DNA of 64,000 bases from an uncultured Akkermansia sp. (GTDB taxonomy: Bacteria; Verrucomicrobiota; Verrucomicrobiia; Verrucomicrobiales; Akkermansiaceae): assembly GCA_944390825.1 (NCBI GenBank), contig CALXRG010000012.1, forward strand, positions 1 to 64,000. Reading direction: 5' to 3'. Both the position numbers and the translations under genes were made by a program. Shown piece by piece: positions 1-8,633 of the stretch (within the stretch, counting starts at the first letter, position 1; every line of letters starts with the position of its first letter). The notes beneath the pieces are model-generated. The model searched no databases. It was not told the DNA's origin and worked only from the letters and a program-made list of their open reading frames with translations.

Positions 1-174
1 TGCTGGTTGTCCTTGTTTTGCTGGTCCTGCTGGTTCTGCTGGTTGTCCTTGTTTTGCTGGTCCTGCTGGTTCTGCTGGTTGTCTTTGTTTTGCTGGTCCT
101 GCTGGTTCTGCTGGTTGTCCTGATTTTGCTGGTCCTGCTGGTTCTGTTGGTTGTCCTGATTTTGCTGATTTTCC
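1..174 (-). repeat. 36-bp tandem repeat coding for a Q/N/D-rich 12-residue unit
   Basis: A 36-bp unit (plus-strand reading TTGTCCTTGTTTTGCTGG and so on) starts at 7, 43, 79, 115 and 151. The later copies carry point changes, and the array continues beyond the left edge. It encodes a repeating QNQQDQQNKDNQ unit in the BatB-BatC-like protein. In-frame repeats like this can change copy number. Confidence 0.9.
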
Positions 175-1658
175 AGTCGCTTGATTTCTTCCTCCAGTAT
201 GTTGATGAGGTTGTTGACTTTATCTATGTTATGTTGCGCGACCGCCAGCGATGGAGCTGCCGTAAGGGCGTCCTGGTAGGGGACGATGTCTTTTTTGAGT
301 TGCCCGACGATGCCTTTTAACGCCTCGGGTGTTACTTGCTGCCCTTGTGGCTGGGGTGCGGCACTGAGGCTGCCGCCGCTGTCCTGCCCATCGGCCGGCT
401 GTCCGTAGAGTTGACGGAGCTGATCAAAGGTCGCCAGAGTGTTGAGCTGGCCGAGTTGGTAGTGCGCGGCTGCCTGGAGCTCGGGATCCTCGTCCTGCAA
501 GGCTCGCGAAAAGGCCTCCCTGGCCTTGGCTGGATCTTCTGTTTGCAGATCCAGCCCCTGTTGAAAGGCCTCAATGGAGTCCCGGGCCGGCGCCGCCTCC
601 GCCCGCGCCCCCAGCCACAGCAAAGCCGCCAGCGCAAGCAGCGGCGTGTGCCGGAAACTGCGGGCCCGGCGCCACTCCGTGCTCAGCAGGATGGCCGCTG
701 TCAGGAGAAGAAGTGCCGCTGCGGCAAAGTACATGAAAAGGTCGTTGGGCACTTTGTGGAGTGATACGGTGTCCTCGTGGGCTTCCAGCTGGGAGACTGC
801 TTTCTTGGCAAATGCAGCCAGATCAGAGCCGTTGCGCATCAGGAAGAAGCTGCCGCCTGTCGCGTTGGAGAAGCGCTGCAGTGACTGGGCATCCAGCCGG
901 CTGATGACATGCTTGCCCTCGGCGTCGCGGAAGAGTCCGTTTTCGCTCGTGGGGTCAGGCACGGAGTCCCCCTCCGGCGTGCCAATGCCCACCGTGATGA
1001 TGAGCAGCTGGCGCTTGCGGGCTTCTTCCGCCAGTTCCAGGGAGGTGTCGACGGTGTCCTCCCCGTCGCTGAGAATGACAAGAGCATTGGTGCCGTCCGG
1101 TGCGCTGCGCTCGAAGTTGCGTATGGCGGTGCGCAGAACAAGACCGAAATTGGTCCCGCCGTAGCCTGCCCAGCTGCGATCCACCTGGGCAATCGCGTCG
1201 CGCAGGGCGTCGTGGTCGTACGTGAGCGGAACAACCAGATCCGCTTCGCCGGAGAAGACGATGAGGCCGATTTTGTCGTTGGGTAATGCGTCAATGAGTT
1301 CGTAGGCCGCTGCGCGCGCTTCTTCCAGACGGGAGGGGGTGACGTCCTTGGTTTCCATGGAGCGCGAGATGTCCAGCGCAATAAGAAGGTTCCGTCCGGT
1401 GGCGGTGCTGCTGCCTTCCCCGTAGCCATAGATGGGTCTCGCCGCTCCCAGAATAGCGCAGCTGAGGGCGAGCAGTGCAAGTGCGGCAGGCAGAACGGTA
1501 CGCCATGCGGCGCGGCGGCGTACCAGCTCGTGCTCATGCCCGGCAGATACCAGCCGCTTCCAGGCAGAACCTGCCCGGCGGTGCGCCAGGACGGCTGCTA
1601 CGGCCAGCAGAAGCGGCAGCAGAAGTGCTGTCAGGACGGAGGGATAGAGAAAGGTCAT
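1..1658 (-). CDS. BatB-BatC-like VWA/TPR protein (partial, continues past the left edge)
   Basis: The frame is open from an ATG at 1658 to the window edge (552 codons visible). It starts with two membrane segments (about residues 3-25 and 55-72), followed by a von Willebrand A domain with the MIDAS motif DISRS at residues 96-100. A third membrane segment lies near residue 330 and a TPR-like stretch near 360-400. It then enters a Gln/Asn/Asp-rich repeat with a 12-residue period. A VWA domain followed by TPRs is the BatB and BatC pair of the Bacteroides aerotolerance (Bat) family, here apparently fused. It is last of the visible genes in the moxR-DUF58-batA operon, 33 bp after batA. In this family membrane VWA proteins act with MoxR ATPases in envelope stress tolerance; the exact role is unknown. 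The C-terminus is outside the window. Confidence 0.85.
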   Translation of the reverse strand, partial: MTFLYPSVLTALLLPLLLAVAAVLAHRRAGSAWKRLVSAGHEHELVRRRAAWRTVLPAALALLALSCAILGAARPIYGYGEGSSTATGRNLLIALDISRSMETKDVTPSRLEEARAAAYELIDALPNDKIGLIVFSGEADLVVPLTYDHDALRDAIAQVDRSWAGYGGTNFGLVLRTAIRNFERSAPDGTNALVILSDGEDTVDTSLELAEEARKRQLLIITVGIGTPEGDSVPDPTSENGLFRDAEGKHVISRLDAQSLQRFSNATGGSFFLMRNGSDLAAFAKKAVSQLEAHEDTVSLHKVPNDLFMYFAAAALLLLTAAILLSTEWRRARSFRHTPLLALAALLWLGARAEAAPARDSIEAFQQGLDLQTEDPAKAREAFSRALQDEDPELQAAAHYQLGQLNTLATFDQLRQLYGQPADGQDSGGSLSAAPQPQGQQVTPEALKGIVGQLKKDIVPYQDALTAAPSLAVAQHNIDKVNNLINILEEEIKRLENQQNQDNQQNQQDQQNQDNQQNQQDQQNKDNQQNQQDQQNKDNQQNQQDQQNKDNQ

Positions 1659-1691
1659 CGCAGGGGTGGGGAAGGGGGTCGAATGAGGGGG

Positions 1692-2789
1692 TTAGGGGGC
1701 TGGACGGGGACGCACGAAGCTCATACCGGCTCCGATGCTCATGAGCAGGCAGGCGAGACTGAGCGGGTAGATGAAGATTTCGTCGTAGCTGATGAGCGTG
1801 CGGCGTTTGGCATCGGTCTTTTCCAGTTTGTCGATGCTGGCGAATGCTTTCTGGAGTTCGGTGCCGCTGCTGGCGCGGTAGTAGCGGCCGCCCGTGATGT
1901 CGGCGATTTCTTTGAGGGTTTCTTCATCGATGCTGTCCACTTGGGCGGTATAACTGGAAAGCCGCTCGTCCTGGCCGATGGCGATGGGGAAGATTTTGAT
2001 GCCAAGCTCAGCGGCCTGCCGGGCGGCGTCCTGTGGGGTGATGGAGCCGCGGTTGCTGACGCCGTCGGTGACGAGAATGATGACCTTGGATTTGGTTTCC
2101 TGGCGTTCGTTGAGTCGGGTGGCTGCGGAGGCGATGGCGGTACCGATGGCCGTGCCGTCTTCACTGATGTAGCCGGGGCGGGCCCGCCGGGCAAAGCCGC
2201 CGGGATCGGCAAGGTAGAACTGGTCGATGATGTAGCGCACCAGTGTGTGATCAAGGGTCAGCGGGCTGCATTGTTTCGCTTTGCCGGCGAAGGCTACCAG
2301 GCCGATGCGGTCGTTGGGACGGCCGTCGATGAAGGTGTTCATGACGTATTTGGCGGCGCTGAGGCGGTCGACGGTGCGGCGGATGGTGCGTCCGCGCTCG
2401 TCTTTGCCGGTGAACATCATGTCCTGGGAGGCCATGGAGCCGGAGAGGTCACAGGTGATCATGATGTCGATGCCGCTGACTTTCTGCTCTTCATACCGGT
2501 TCATCCAGCGCGGCCGGGCGAGGGCGACGATGAGGCAGGCTGCTGCCAGTGCCAGGCAGAGGGGACCGAGTCGACCCGCCAGTGTTGCCGGGCGGGGAAG
2601 AAGGTTTGAGACGATGCGAATAGTGGGGTGGGTGATGCACGCAGCGGTGCCGCGCCGCCGCCGGAGAAGCAACAGCAGAGGGATGAGAGCGAGCAGGGTG
2701 AGTACCCACGGGTGGGCAAAACCAAACTCGCGTGTGGGTTCGGGGGTTGCATCTGCTGCCGCCAGAATCTGTGGAAGGAGGGGGTACAT
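1692..2789 (-). CDS. batA: BatA-like membrane VWA protein
   Basis: This 365-residue protein has membrane segments near residues 28-42, 73-92 and at the C-terminus (about 338-358). Between them lies a VWA domain with a complete MIDAS motif, DLSGS at 114-118. That is the BatA/BatB layout: a metal-binding VWA domain held at the membrane. The gene sits 2 bp after the small membrane protein gene and 33 bp before the BatB-BatC-like gene, so it is co-transcribed and probably co-translated. In this family VWA proteins are thought to form complexes serviced by the MoxR ATPase encoded at the operon start. The substrate or partner cannot be read from the sequence. Confidence 0.88.
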   Translation of the reverse strand: MYPLLPQILAAADATPEPTREFGFAHPWVLTLLALIPLLLLLRRRRGTAACITHPTIRIVSNLLPRPATLAGRLGPLCLALAAACLIVALARPRWMNRYEEQKVSGIDIMITCDLSGSMASQDMMFTGKDERGRTIRRTVDRLSAAKYVMNTFIDGRPNDRIGLVAFAGKAKQCSPLTLDHTLVRYIIDQFYLADPGGFARRARPGYISEDGTAIGTAIASAATRLNERQETKSKVIILVTDGVSNRGSITPQDAARQAAELGIKIFPIAIGQDERLSSYTAQVDSIDEETLKEIADITGGRYYRASSGTELQKAFASIDKLEKTDAKRRTLISYDEIFIYPLSLACLLMSIGAGMSFVRPRPAP

Positions 2790-2791
2790 GG

Positions 2792-3355
2792 TTATTGTTT
2801 GAGTTTGGCAAACTCGGCTGCGGCGGCTTGGGCTTGCCGCTGCGCTTCGGCGATGCGCGATATCAGGGAGCGGGCGCGGTCGGTCATGGGTCGCAGGGGC
2901 ATGGATGCATGCGCGATGCCGGCGGTGTATTTGAGCCGGGCCAGTTCGTCCAGGAGTTGTGTCGCGTCGTTGCGGCAGTCTGCGGGGATGCCGGAGAGGG
3001 CGTCCATGCGGCGGCTGAATTCCTCGTGGGTTTCGAAGAGCGCGGGATCCTGGGTTTCGCCGGTGAGGAATTCGCGCACGATCAGGGAGAGTTGCAGGCT
3101 GAAGGCTTTCGGCGAGAGGGTTGTGCTGTCGAGGTGGTCAAGGGCACGGAGCGCGATTTCCTCGGCGGTGGGGGGCGGCTGGGGGGCTTTGCGGCGCAGT
3201 CTGCGCAGTATGAGCAGCCCTATGATGAGAAGCAGCAGGATGCCGGCCGCAAGGGCGACCAGCCAGCCGTACTCTGCGGCGTGGAAGGTGCTGGCGGGGA
3301 TGTTGTCCTCCAGTTGTGGGATGGATTCGAGTATGTTGGGCGCGGATTCAAACAT
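2792..3355 (-). CDS. Small single-pass membrane protein of the Bat operon (DUF4381-like)
   Basis: This 187-residue protein has a short extracytoplasmic N-terminus, one strong membrane helix near residues 30-51 followed by a basic stop-transfer run (RRLRRK), and a helical cytoplasmic domain. The start at 3355 was chosen because the frame upstream of it is Pro/Arg-rich and overlaps the end of the DUF58 gene, whereas this ATG leaves an 8-bp gap. A gene of this size and topology between the DUF58 and batA genes is typical of Bat operons, where it is annotated DUF4381 or hypothetical. No enzymatic motif is visible. Confidence 0.8.
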   Translation of the reverse strand: MFESAPNILESIPQLEDNIPASTFHAAEYGWLVALAAGILLLLIIGLLILRRLRRKAPQPPPTAEEIALRALDHLDSTTLSPKAFSLQLSLIVREFLTGETQDPALFETHEEFSRRMDALSGIPADCRNDATQLLDELARLKYTAGIAHASMPLRPMTDRARSLISRIAEAQRQAQAAAAEFAKLKQ

Positions 3356-3363
3356 GGCGGGGC

Positions 3364-4251
3364 TCAGCGGGCAAAGAGGCGGCTGCGGCGGGCAAAAAGC
3401 TGCCGCAGGGCAGGGATGAAGTCGGCGGTGGTTTGGAGGTCCAGGGCGTCGATGCCGAGTTGGACGAAGACTTTGTCCCATAGCTCACGGTGCTGTTTCA
3501 TGGCTGTGGCATGGGCAGCGCGAAGTCCGCCGGTGAGTTTGGCTTCGTAGAGTTCGCCGGTTTCGGGGTCGCGCAGGTAGGCGCGTCCGGCTTCCGGCAG
3601 GGAGAGTTCGGCGGGGTCCTGGACGCGTACGGGGATGAGTTCGTGGCGGAAGTTGAGTTTGCCGATGGCTTTTTTGTCCGGTTGCTCCAGGAAGTCGCTG
3701 ATGAGGAAGGTCATGGCGCTTTTGCGCTGGGTGATGAGGATCTCGTTGGCGACGGCTTCGATGGTGTCGTCTTTCCCCTCCGGGGGGGTGGAGAGGATTT
3801 CCCGGACGATGCGCAGGCACTGTTTCATGCCTTTGGCCGGGGGCAGGTAGAAGTGTGGCTGGCGTCCGAAGAGCAGCAGACCGACTTTGTCGCCGTTTTG
3901 TGCGCCACTGTAGGCCAGAACTGCAGCGATGCGGGCGGCATATTCGAGTTTGGTGTCGGGGACGCCGGCGGACGCGTAGCCCATGGAGCCGCTGGCATCT
4001 ACGGCGAGCAGCAGAACCTGTTCGCGTTCTTCGTGGAAGCGGCGGACGTAGGGTGTGCCGGTGCGTGCGGTGACCTTCCAGTCGATGAAGCGGGGTTCGT
4101 CCCCGGGGGCATATTCGCGGAAATCATCAAAGTCCAGCCCCTGGCCCCGGAAGCTGGAGCGGTACTGTCCGGCAAAGGTCGCCGTGGCGAGTTTGCGCGC
4201 TTGCATTTCGATGCGGCGCACTTTTTGCATGATTTCCTGTGTTTTGTCCAT
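3364..4251 (-). CDS. DUF58 family protein (VWA-like)
   Basis: This 295-residue protein has the DUF58 signature region (YAPGDEPRFIDWKVTART, residues 47-64) followed by a VWA-like fold with an intact metal site, DASGS at 85-89. DUF58 proteins are cytoplasmic and nearly always encoded next to moxR and bat genes, as here. They are presumed partners of the MoxR ATPase. The moxR gene lies 123 bp upstream on the same strand and no promoter is evident in that gap, so it is most likely in the moxR transcript. Confidence 0.9.
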   Translation of the reverse strand: MDKTQEIMQKVRRIEMQARKLATATFAGQYRSSFRGQGLDFDDFREYAPGDEPRFIDWKVTARTGTPYVRRFHEEREQVLLLAVDASGSMGYASAGVPDTKLEYAARIAAVLAYSGAQNGDKVGLLLFGRQPHFYLPPAKGMKQCLRIVREILSTPPEGKDDTIEAVANEILITQRKSAMTFLISDFLEQPDKKAIGKLNFRHELIPVRVQDPAELSLPEAGRAYLRDPETGELYEAKLTGGLRAAHATAMKQHRELWDKVFVQLGIDALDLQTTADFIPALRQLFARRSRLFAR

Positions 4252-4374
4252 GATGCGTGGCGGTGTGTGTTGTCGGGCCCGAGGGGGGAGGTGATCCCGT
4301 GGCTGGGACAGGCGTGGCGGCTTTTCCCCGGGTGAGGTGCCGGGCTTCCTGTCCCCGCCGGGTGCCTGGGGGGC

Positions 4375-5358
<984 letters not shown>

Positions 5359-5376
5359 GGTCGTTTGTCGTTGCTT

Positions 5377-5404
5377 ACTCTAGCACGTTGGCGGCTGGAA
5401 TCAA
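5377..5404 (-). promoter_or_regulatory. Sigma70-type promoter of the moxR-bat operon
   Basis: On the minus strand, TTGATT (5404-5399), a 16-base spacer and TAGAGT (5382-5377). The moxR ATG is 18 bases beyond the -10 box. Confidence 0.6.
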
Positions 5405-5524
5405 GCTTTCATCCAGTCTTACTGACGTGACAAACGGATTTGCTGTTCAATATCGTGACAAAGTTATTGTGTCACATGTTATGAAAAATGTTCGCAGGAG
5501 CTTCATCCTGTGTCAACATACGGC

Positions 5525-5553
5525 TTGACGCGCTGCCCTAAATCGGGTAAGAT
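5525..5553 (+). promoter_or_regulatory. Sigma70-type promoter of ilvH, predicting a near-leaderless mRNA
   Basis: TTGACG (5525-5530), 17 bases, TAAGAT (5548-5553). Transcription should begin near 5560, and the chosen ATG is at 5564. The alternative ATG at 5552 lies inside the -10 box and cannot be used from this promoter. Confidence 0.7.
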
Positions 5554-5563
5554 GCTTCCCGCC

Positions 5564-6067
5564 ATGGAAAACATCCTGCCGAACAGTGAACATACGCATA
5601 CGCTTTCCGTCTTAGTGGAAAACAAGTTTGGCGTGCTTTCTCGCGTGGCTGGCCTTTTCTCAGGCCGTGGGTATAATATCCATTCTCTCAACGTCGCTCC
5701 GTGCGAGGATCCCCGTTTCTCCCGCATGTCCATCGACGTGAATGAGCATCGCGAAAAGCTCGACCAGGTGATCAAGCAGCTCAGCAAGCTAGTGAACGTG
5801 GTCGAGGTGACCGACTTCCGCTCCGTGCCCACGGTCTACCGCGAGATTGTGCTGCTGCGTGTGCGCTTCGGCGACAAAAAGCAGGAGATCCTCGAGCTTT
5901 GCAATATCTTTGGGGCTAAGGTGCTGGATGCCACCCGCGAGAATCTGACCATTGAGATTTCCGGCGGTGAGTTCCGGCTGGCACGTTTCCTTAACCTCAT
6001 GGAGGATTACGACGTGGACATGATTTCCCGCTCCGGCAAAATCGCGGTGGTTAAGCCGCGTCATTGA
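5564..6067 (+). CDS. ilvH: Acetolactate synthase small (regulatory) subunit
   Basis: This 167-residue protein has an N-terminal ACT domain (HTLSVLVENKFGVLSRVAGL, then GYNIHSLNV) and the C-terminal IlvH domain. It is the regulatory subunit that gives valine feedback control to acetolactate synthase, the first common step of branched-chain amino acid synthesis. The start at 5564 is set by the promoter at 5525-5553; upstream in-frame codons would lie within the promoter. It stands alone here: no catalytic ilvB or ilvC gene is adjacent, so the large subunit must be encoded elsewhere. A strong two-way terminator follows. Confidence 0.93.
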   Translation: MENILPNSEHTHTLSVLVENKFGVLSRVAGLFSGRGYNIHSLNVAPCEDPRFSRMSIDVNEHREKLDQVIKQLSKLVNVVEVTDFRSVPTVYREIVLLRVRFGDKKQEILELCNIFGAKVLDATRENLTIEISGGEFRLARFLNLMEDYDVDMISRSGKIAVVKPRH

Positions 6068-6135
6068 AGCCCCGGCCAGCCGGAATCTTTTCTTAGCCGT
6101 TTCCCGGTGTCACAGGAGCCGGGATGGCGTTTACC

Positions 6136-6168
6136 AAAAACGGAGAGGTGATACACCTCTCCGTTTTT
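6136..6168. terminator. Bidirectional rho-independent terminator
   Basis: A perfect 15-bp stem (AAAAACGGAGAGGTG and its complement) with a 3-base loop. A-tracts and T-tracts on both sides suit termination of ilvH (+) and of the FHA/GT25 transcript (-). Confidence 0.9.
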
Positions 6169-6192
6169 ATGGTTGACGTGGAGCAGCGGGTA

Positions 6193-6642
6193 TCACTCCC
6201 CGATGCGAATGACCTTCCTGAGCAGTCGGCGCATGCGGAGTTTGCCTATCGAGTAGTGCCATGTAGCCAAACGTCTGCGAAGAAGTTGGGTAAGACTTTC
6301 GCGGCCGTCTTCTGAGAAACGGACTCGCGGGACCTCGGACGTATCGATGGTGCTTTGGCCGGAAGAAGAATTGGTAATCCCCATGATGTTGGGGTAGACG
6401 CCGCAGATCGGCACGCCTTTATCAAGACAACTGCGCACCAGGTGGTAATCGAATGAGGCGCTGTAGTGTTTGAAAAACTCCAAGGCTTGTTTTGCGCCTT
6501 CGCGTGTGTACAGGATGCCGGCGGGGGCTCGTGTGCACGACTCCCAGTGACACCGCCTCAAGTTGATGCAGCGACAGCTGATGGAGGCATTGCGTTTCTC
6601 GTGCCAGTGTGTGGGAGTGGCAGAGAAAGCTGATTCAGTCAC
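6193..6642 (-). CDS. Putative glycosyltransferase family 25 C-terminal fragment
   Basis: This 149-residue frame resembles only the C-terminal half of GT25 (LPS glycosyltransferase) proteins: a segment like TREGAKQALEFF, then SFDYHLVRSCLDKGVPICGVYPNI and a DTSEVPR tail. The N-terminal donor-binding half, normally another hundred residues or more, is absent. The first 40 residues are Cys/Arg-rich and unlike the family. The GTG start overlaps the FHA gene stop by 4 bp (GTGA), implying translational coupling. It may be a decayed gene kept behind the FHA gene, or a short independent protein. The family call is tentative. Confidence 0.5.
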   Translation of the reverse strand: MTESAFSATPTHWHEKRNASISCRCINLRRCHWESCTRAPAGILYTREGAKQALEFFKHYSASFDYHLVRSCLDKGVPICGVYPNIMGITNSSSGQSTIDTSEVPRVRFSEDGRESLTQLLRRRLATWHYSIGKLRMRRLLRKVIRIGE

Positions 6643-7397
6643 ACGAGGAGCTCGACCCGGATGGCAACTTCACCCAGATTGATCGTGCTCCCATCCGTCA
6701 GAGGGTACTGGCGGTCATAGCGGGTAAGGGCGTGGTCGTCAACAGTCGTGCCGTTGCGTGAACCAAGATCGGAAATAGCTAATCCCTCGTTTGTCATCTG
6801 CAGCAAAGCGTGCCGGCGCGATACACTGTCCTCCGAGATGACAATGGTGCACTCGCTCGGATCCCGGCCGATGATCGCGCCGGTCGGCGAGGCTTCAAGC
6901 TCGCTAATGGAGAGTCTTGCTTCCCAGGGAGCGCCCGAGGGTAGCATCCCGTAAAGCCGCAGGCTGCCGCTCTTCCTGTCCGGGGCTCCTCCTACCGCCA
7001 GCCTGCGCTGCTCCTCCTCCGATAGCGTTGCTACGTTTGGCAAGCCGTTGCCAAGCCCCCACTTAATCCGCAGCGCATCCTGTCGCGGCAAAGGCATCAG
7101 CATGATTTCCGGGTAAGGATTGTCCCCTTCCTGCAATGGATCGGGAACTTTCCGCCGGTGCTTGTCGGAAGGCGCCTGAGCTGGGGGCTGCACGGCGTCC
7201 TCCCGTGTATCCCCGTCGTCTCCCATGCTGGCCAAAATCGATGAGAGGGAGCCGGACGCATCCGGGAAACATGCCTCCTCAGCTGATTCTCCCACGTCGG
7301 CATCACCGGGGAGTGCCGCGGGGGCATCCCCTGCGGGAATAGTCGGGCTCGGCGGGGCGTTGCCGGCGAGATCTTTTGTCAGTGAAGCCTGCTCCAT
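6639..7397 (-). CDS. FHA domain protein
   Basis: This 252-residue protein has a long, low-complexity acidic/Pro/Ala N-terminal region (about 1-95), a middle linker, and a C-terminal forkhead-associated domain (about 170-250). The domain has the phosphothreonine-binding signature: GRDPSECTIVI, SVSRRHA and LGSRNGT. It should read Ser/Thr phosphorylation; no kinase gene lies in the window. It has a textbook promoter at 7431-7459 and is followed, with a 4-bp overlap, by the GT25-like fragment. No membrane segment is seen, so it is cytoplasmic. Confidence 0.88.
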   Translation of the reverse strand: MEQASLTKDLAGNAPPSPTIPAGDAPAALPGDADVGESAEEACFPDASGSLSSILASMGDDGDTREDAVQPPAQAPSDKHRRKVPDPLQEGDNPYPEIMLMPLPRQDALRIKWGLGNGLPNVATLSEEEQRRLAVGGAPDRKSGSLRLYGMLPSGAPWEARLSISELEASPTGAIIGRDPSECTIVISEDSVSRRHALLQMTNEGLAISDLGSRNGTTVDDHALTRYDRQYPLTDGSTINLGEVAIRVELLV

Positions 7398-7430
7398 GGT
7401 GGCTATTTCAGAGATGAACGGTTGTGCTGC

Positions 7431-7459
7431 ACTCTATCAGATAAATACGGCGCTGTCAA
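7431..7459 (-). promoter_or_regulatory. Sigma70-type promoter of the FHA gene
   Basis: On the minus strand, TTGACA (7459-7454), 17 bases, TAGAGT (7436-7431). The ATG follows 33 bases after the -10 box. Confidence 0.75.
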
Positions 7460-7498
7460 TGGCAAGGCCAGGCAGTCCGGGGTGCGCTGCCGGGGGAA

Positions 7499-8581
7499 TC
7501 AGAGCTTGTGGCCAAAGTCATCCTCCGGGGAAAGCGAGCGGATGAAAGCCACCAGCAGCTCAATGCAGGCCTGGACGTCATCCAGGTCAGCCGTTTCTAC
7601 CGGGCTGTGCATGTAGCGCAGGGGCAGGGAGAGGTTGGTGGCCGGTACGCCCGCGCGGGAGCGGAAGATCTGGTCGGTGTTGGTGCCGGTGGTGCGGCCG
7701 GAGGTCTCCCGCTGCATGGGGATGCCGTTCTCCAGAGCGGCAAGCTCGAGTCGGGCGTTGAGATTGGGGTGACAGGCTGGACCAATGCAGAGGCAACCGC
7801 CTTTGCCGAGGCGTACATCGCCGTAGCGGCCTTTGTCGAGCCCCGGGGAATCGGTGGCGTGTGTCACATCCAGGCAGATTGCCGCTTGGGGGCGGATGCG
7901 GTAGGTGAGCATGGCTGCACCGATGCAGCCCACTTCCTCCTGGACGGTGTTGGCAAAGACGATGTTCCAGGCGGGTCTGATGCCGCGCTCGCTGAGAGCT
8001 CTCGCCACTTCGGCTGTGATGAACCCGCAAAGACGGTCATCGAGAGCCCGGCAGACGAGGCGTTTGCCGCCGTTGAGCATGAGCGGACCATCGCAGTAGA
8101 CGCCCCGGTCACCCACGCGCAGTCCGAGCGACTCCACCTCCTGGCGGGAGTCGCAGCCGAAGTCGACGTACAGATCCCAGAGTTTGGGGGCTTTGTCGCT
8201 GTCCTCCCGGATATGGATGGCCGTGTTGCCGGTGATGCCGATGACCTCGCCGTCCGTGCCTTGGAAGCGGATGCGGCGACCGCGGGCAATGGCGACATCG
8301 GAACCGCCGAGACGCTCGACGCGCACGAAACCGTTGTCCTCAATGTGGCGGATGGAAAAGCCGATTTCGTCGGCATGGGCATCCAGCATCAGGGTGGGTG
8401 CTCCGGGCTCGGCAGCGTGGAGCACGGCCCAGGTGGAGCCGTAGGCGTCGCAGTGCTGCTCGTCGGTGAAGGGGGCGATGTAGGCGGCCCAGAGGCGCTG
8501 GGCGTCCATCTCCAACCCGGTGGGTGCCGGGGTATCGAGGATTTGGGTCAGGAATTCGGAGGCTTCTTCGGTGAGGTTCAT
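7499..8581 (-). CDS. M42 family metallopeptidase (aminopeptidase)
   Basis: This 360-residue protein carries the M42 metal-site motifs in order: MLDAHADEIGF, a long insert, LDDRLCG, VQEEVGCIGA (catalytic Glu pair), LDVTHATDSPG and LRYMHSPVE. The family forms large cytoplasmic dodecamers that trim short peptides from the N-terminus using two zinc or cobalt ions. It lies 52 bp after purD on the same strand with no promoter between them, so the two are probably co-transcribed. The pairing has no obvious metabolic logic. Confidence 0.92.
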   Translation of the reverse strand: MNLTEEASEFLTQILDTPAPTGLEMDAQRLWAAYIAPFTDEQHCDAYGSTWAVLHAAEPGAPTLMLDAHADEIGFSIRHIEDNGFVRVERLGGSDVAIARGRRIRFQGTDGEVIGITGNTAIHIREDSDKAPKLWDLYVDFGCDSRQEVESLGLRVGDRGVYCDGPLMLNGGKRLVCRALDDRLCGFITAEVARALSERGIRPAWNIVFANTVQEEVGCIGAAMLTYRIRPQAAICLDVTHATDSPGLDKGRYGDVRLGKGGCLCIGPACHPNLNARLELAALENGIPMQRETSGRTTGTNTDQIFRSRAGVPATNLSLPLRYMHSPVETADLDDVQACIELLVAFIRSLSPEDDFGHKL

Positions 8582-8633
8582 GGTGGGGAAGGGGGGAGGG
8601 GAGTAAGGATCGCAGGTTGCGGGTGATGATCAG

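Noticed and set aside
1530-2609. A 359-codon plus-strand frame over the bat genes
   Set aside because: It is antisense to batA and the BatB-BatC-like gene, both of which show clear domains and MIDAS motifs.
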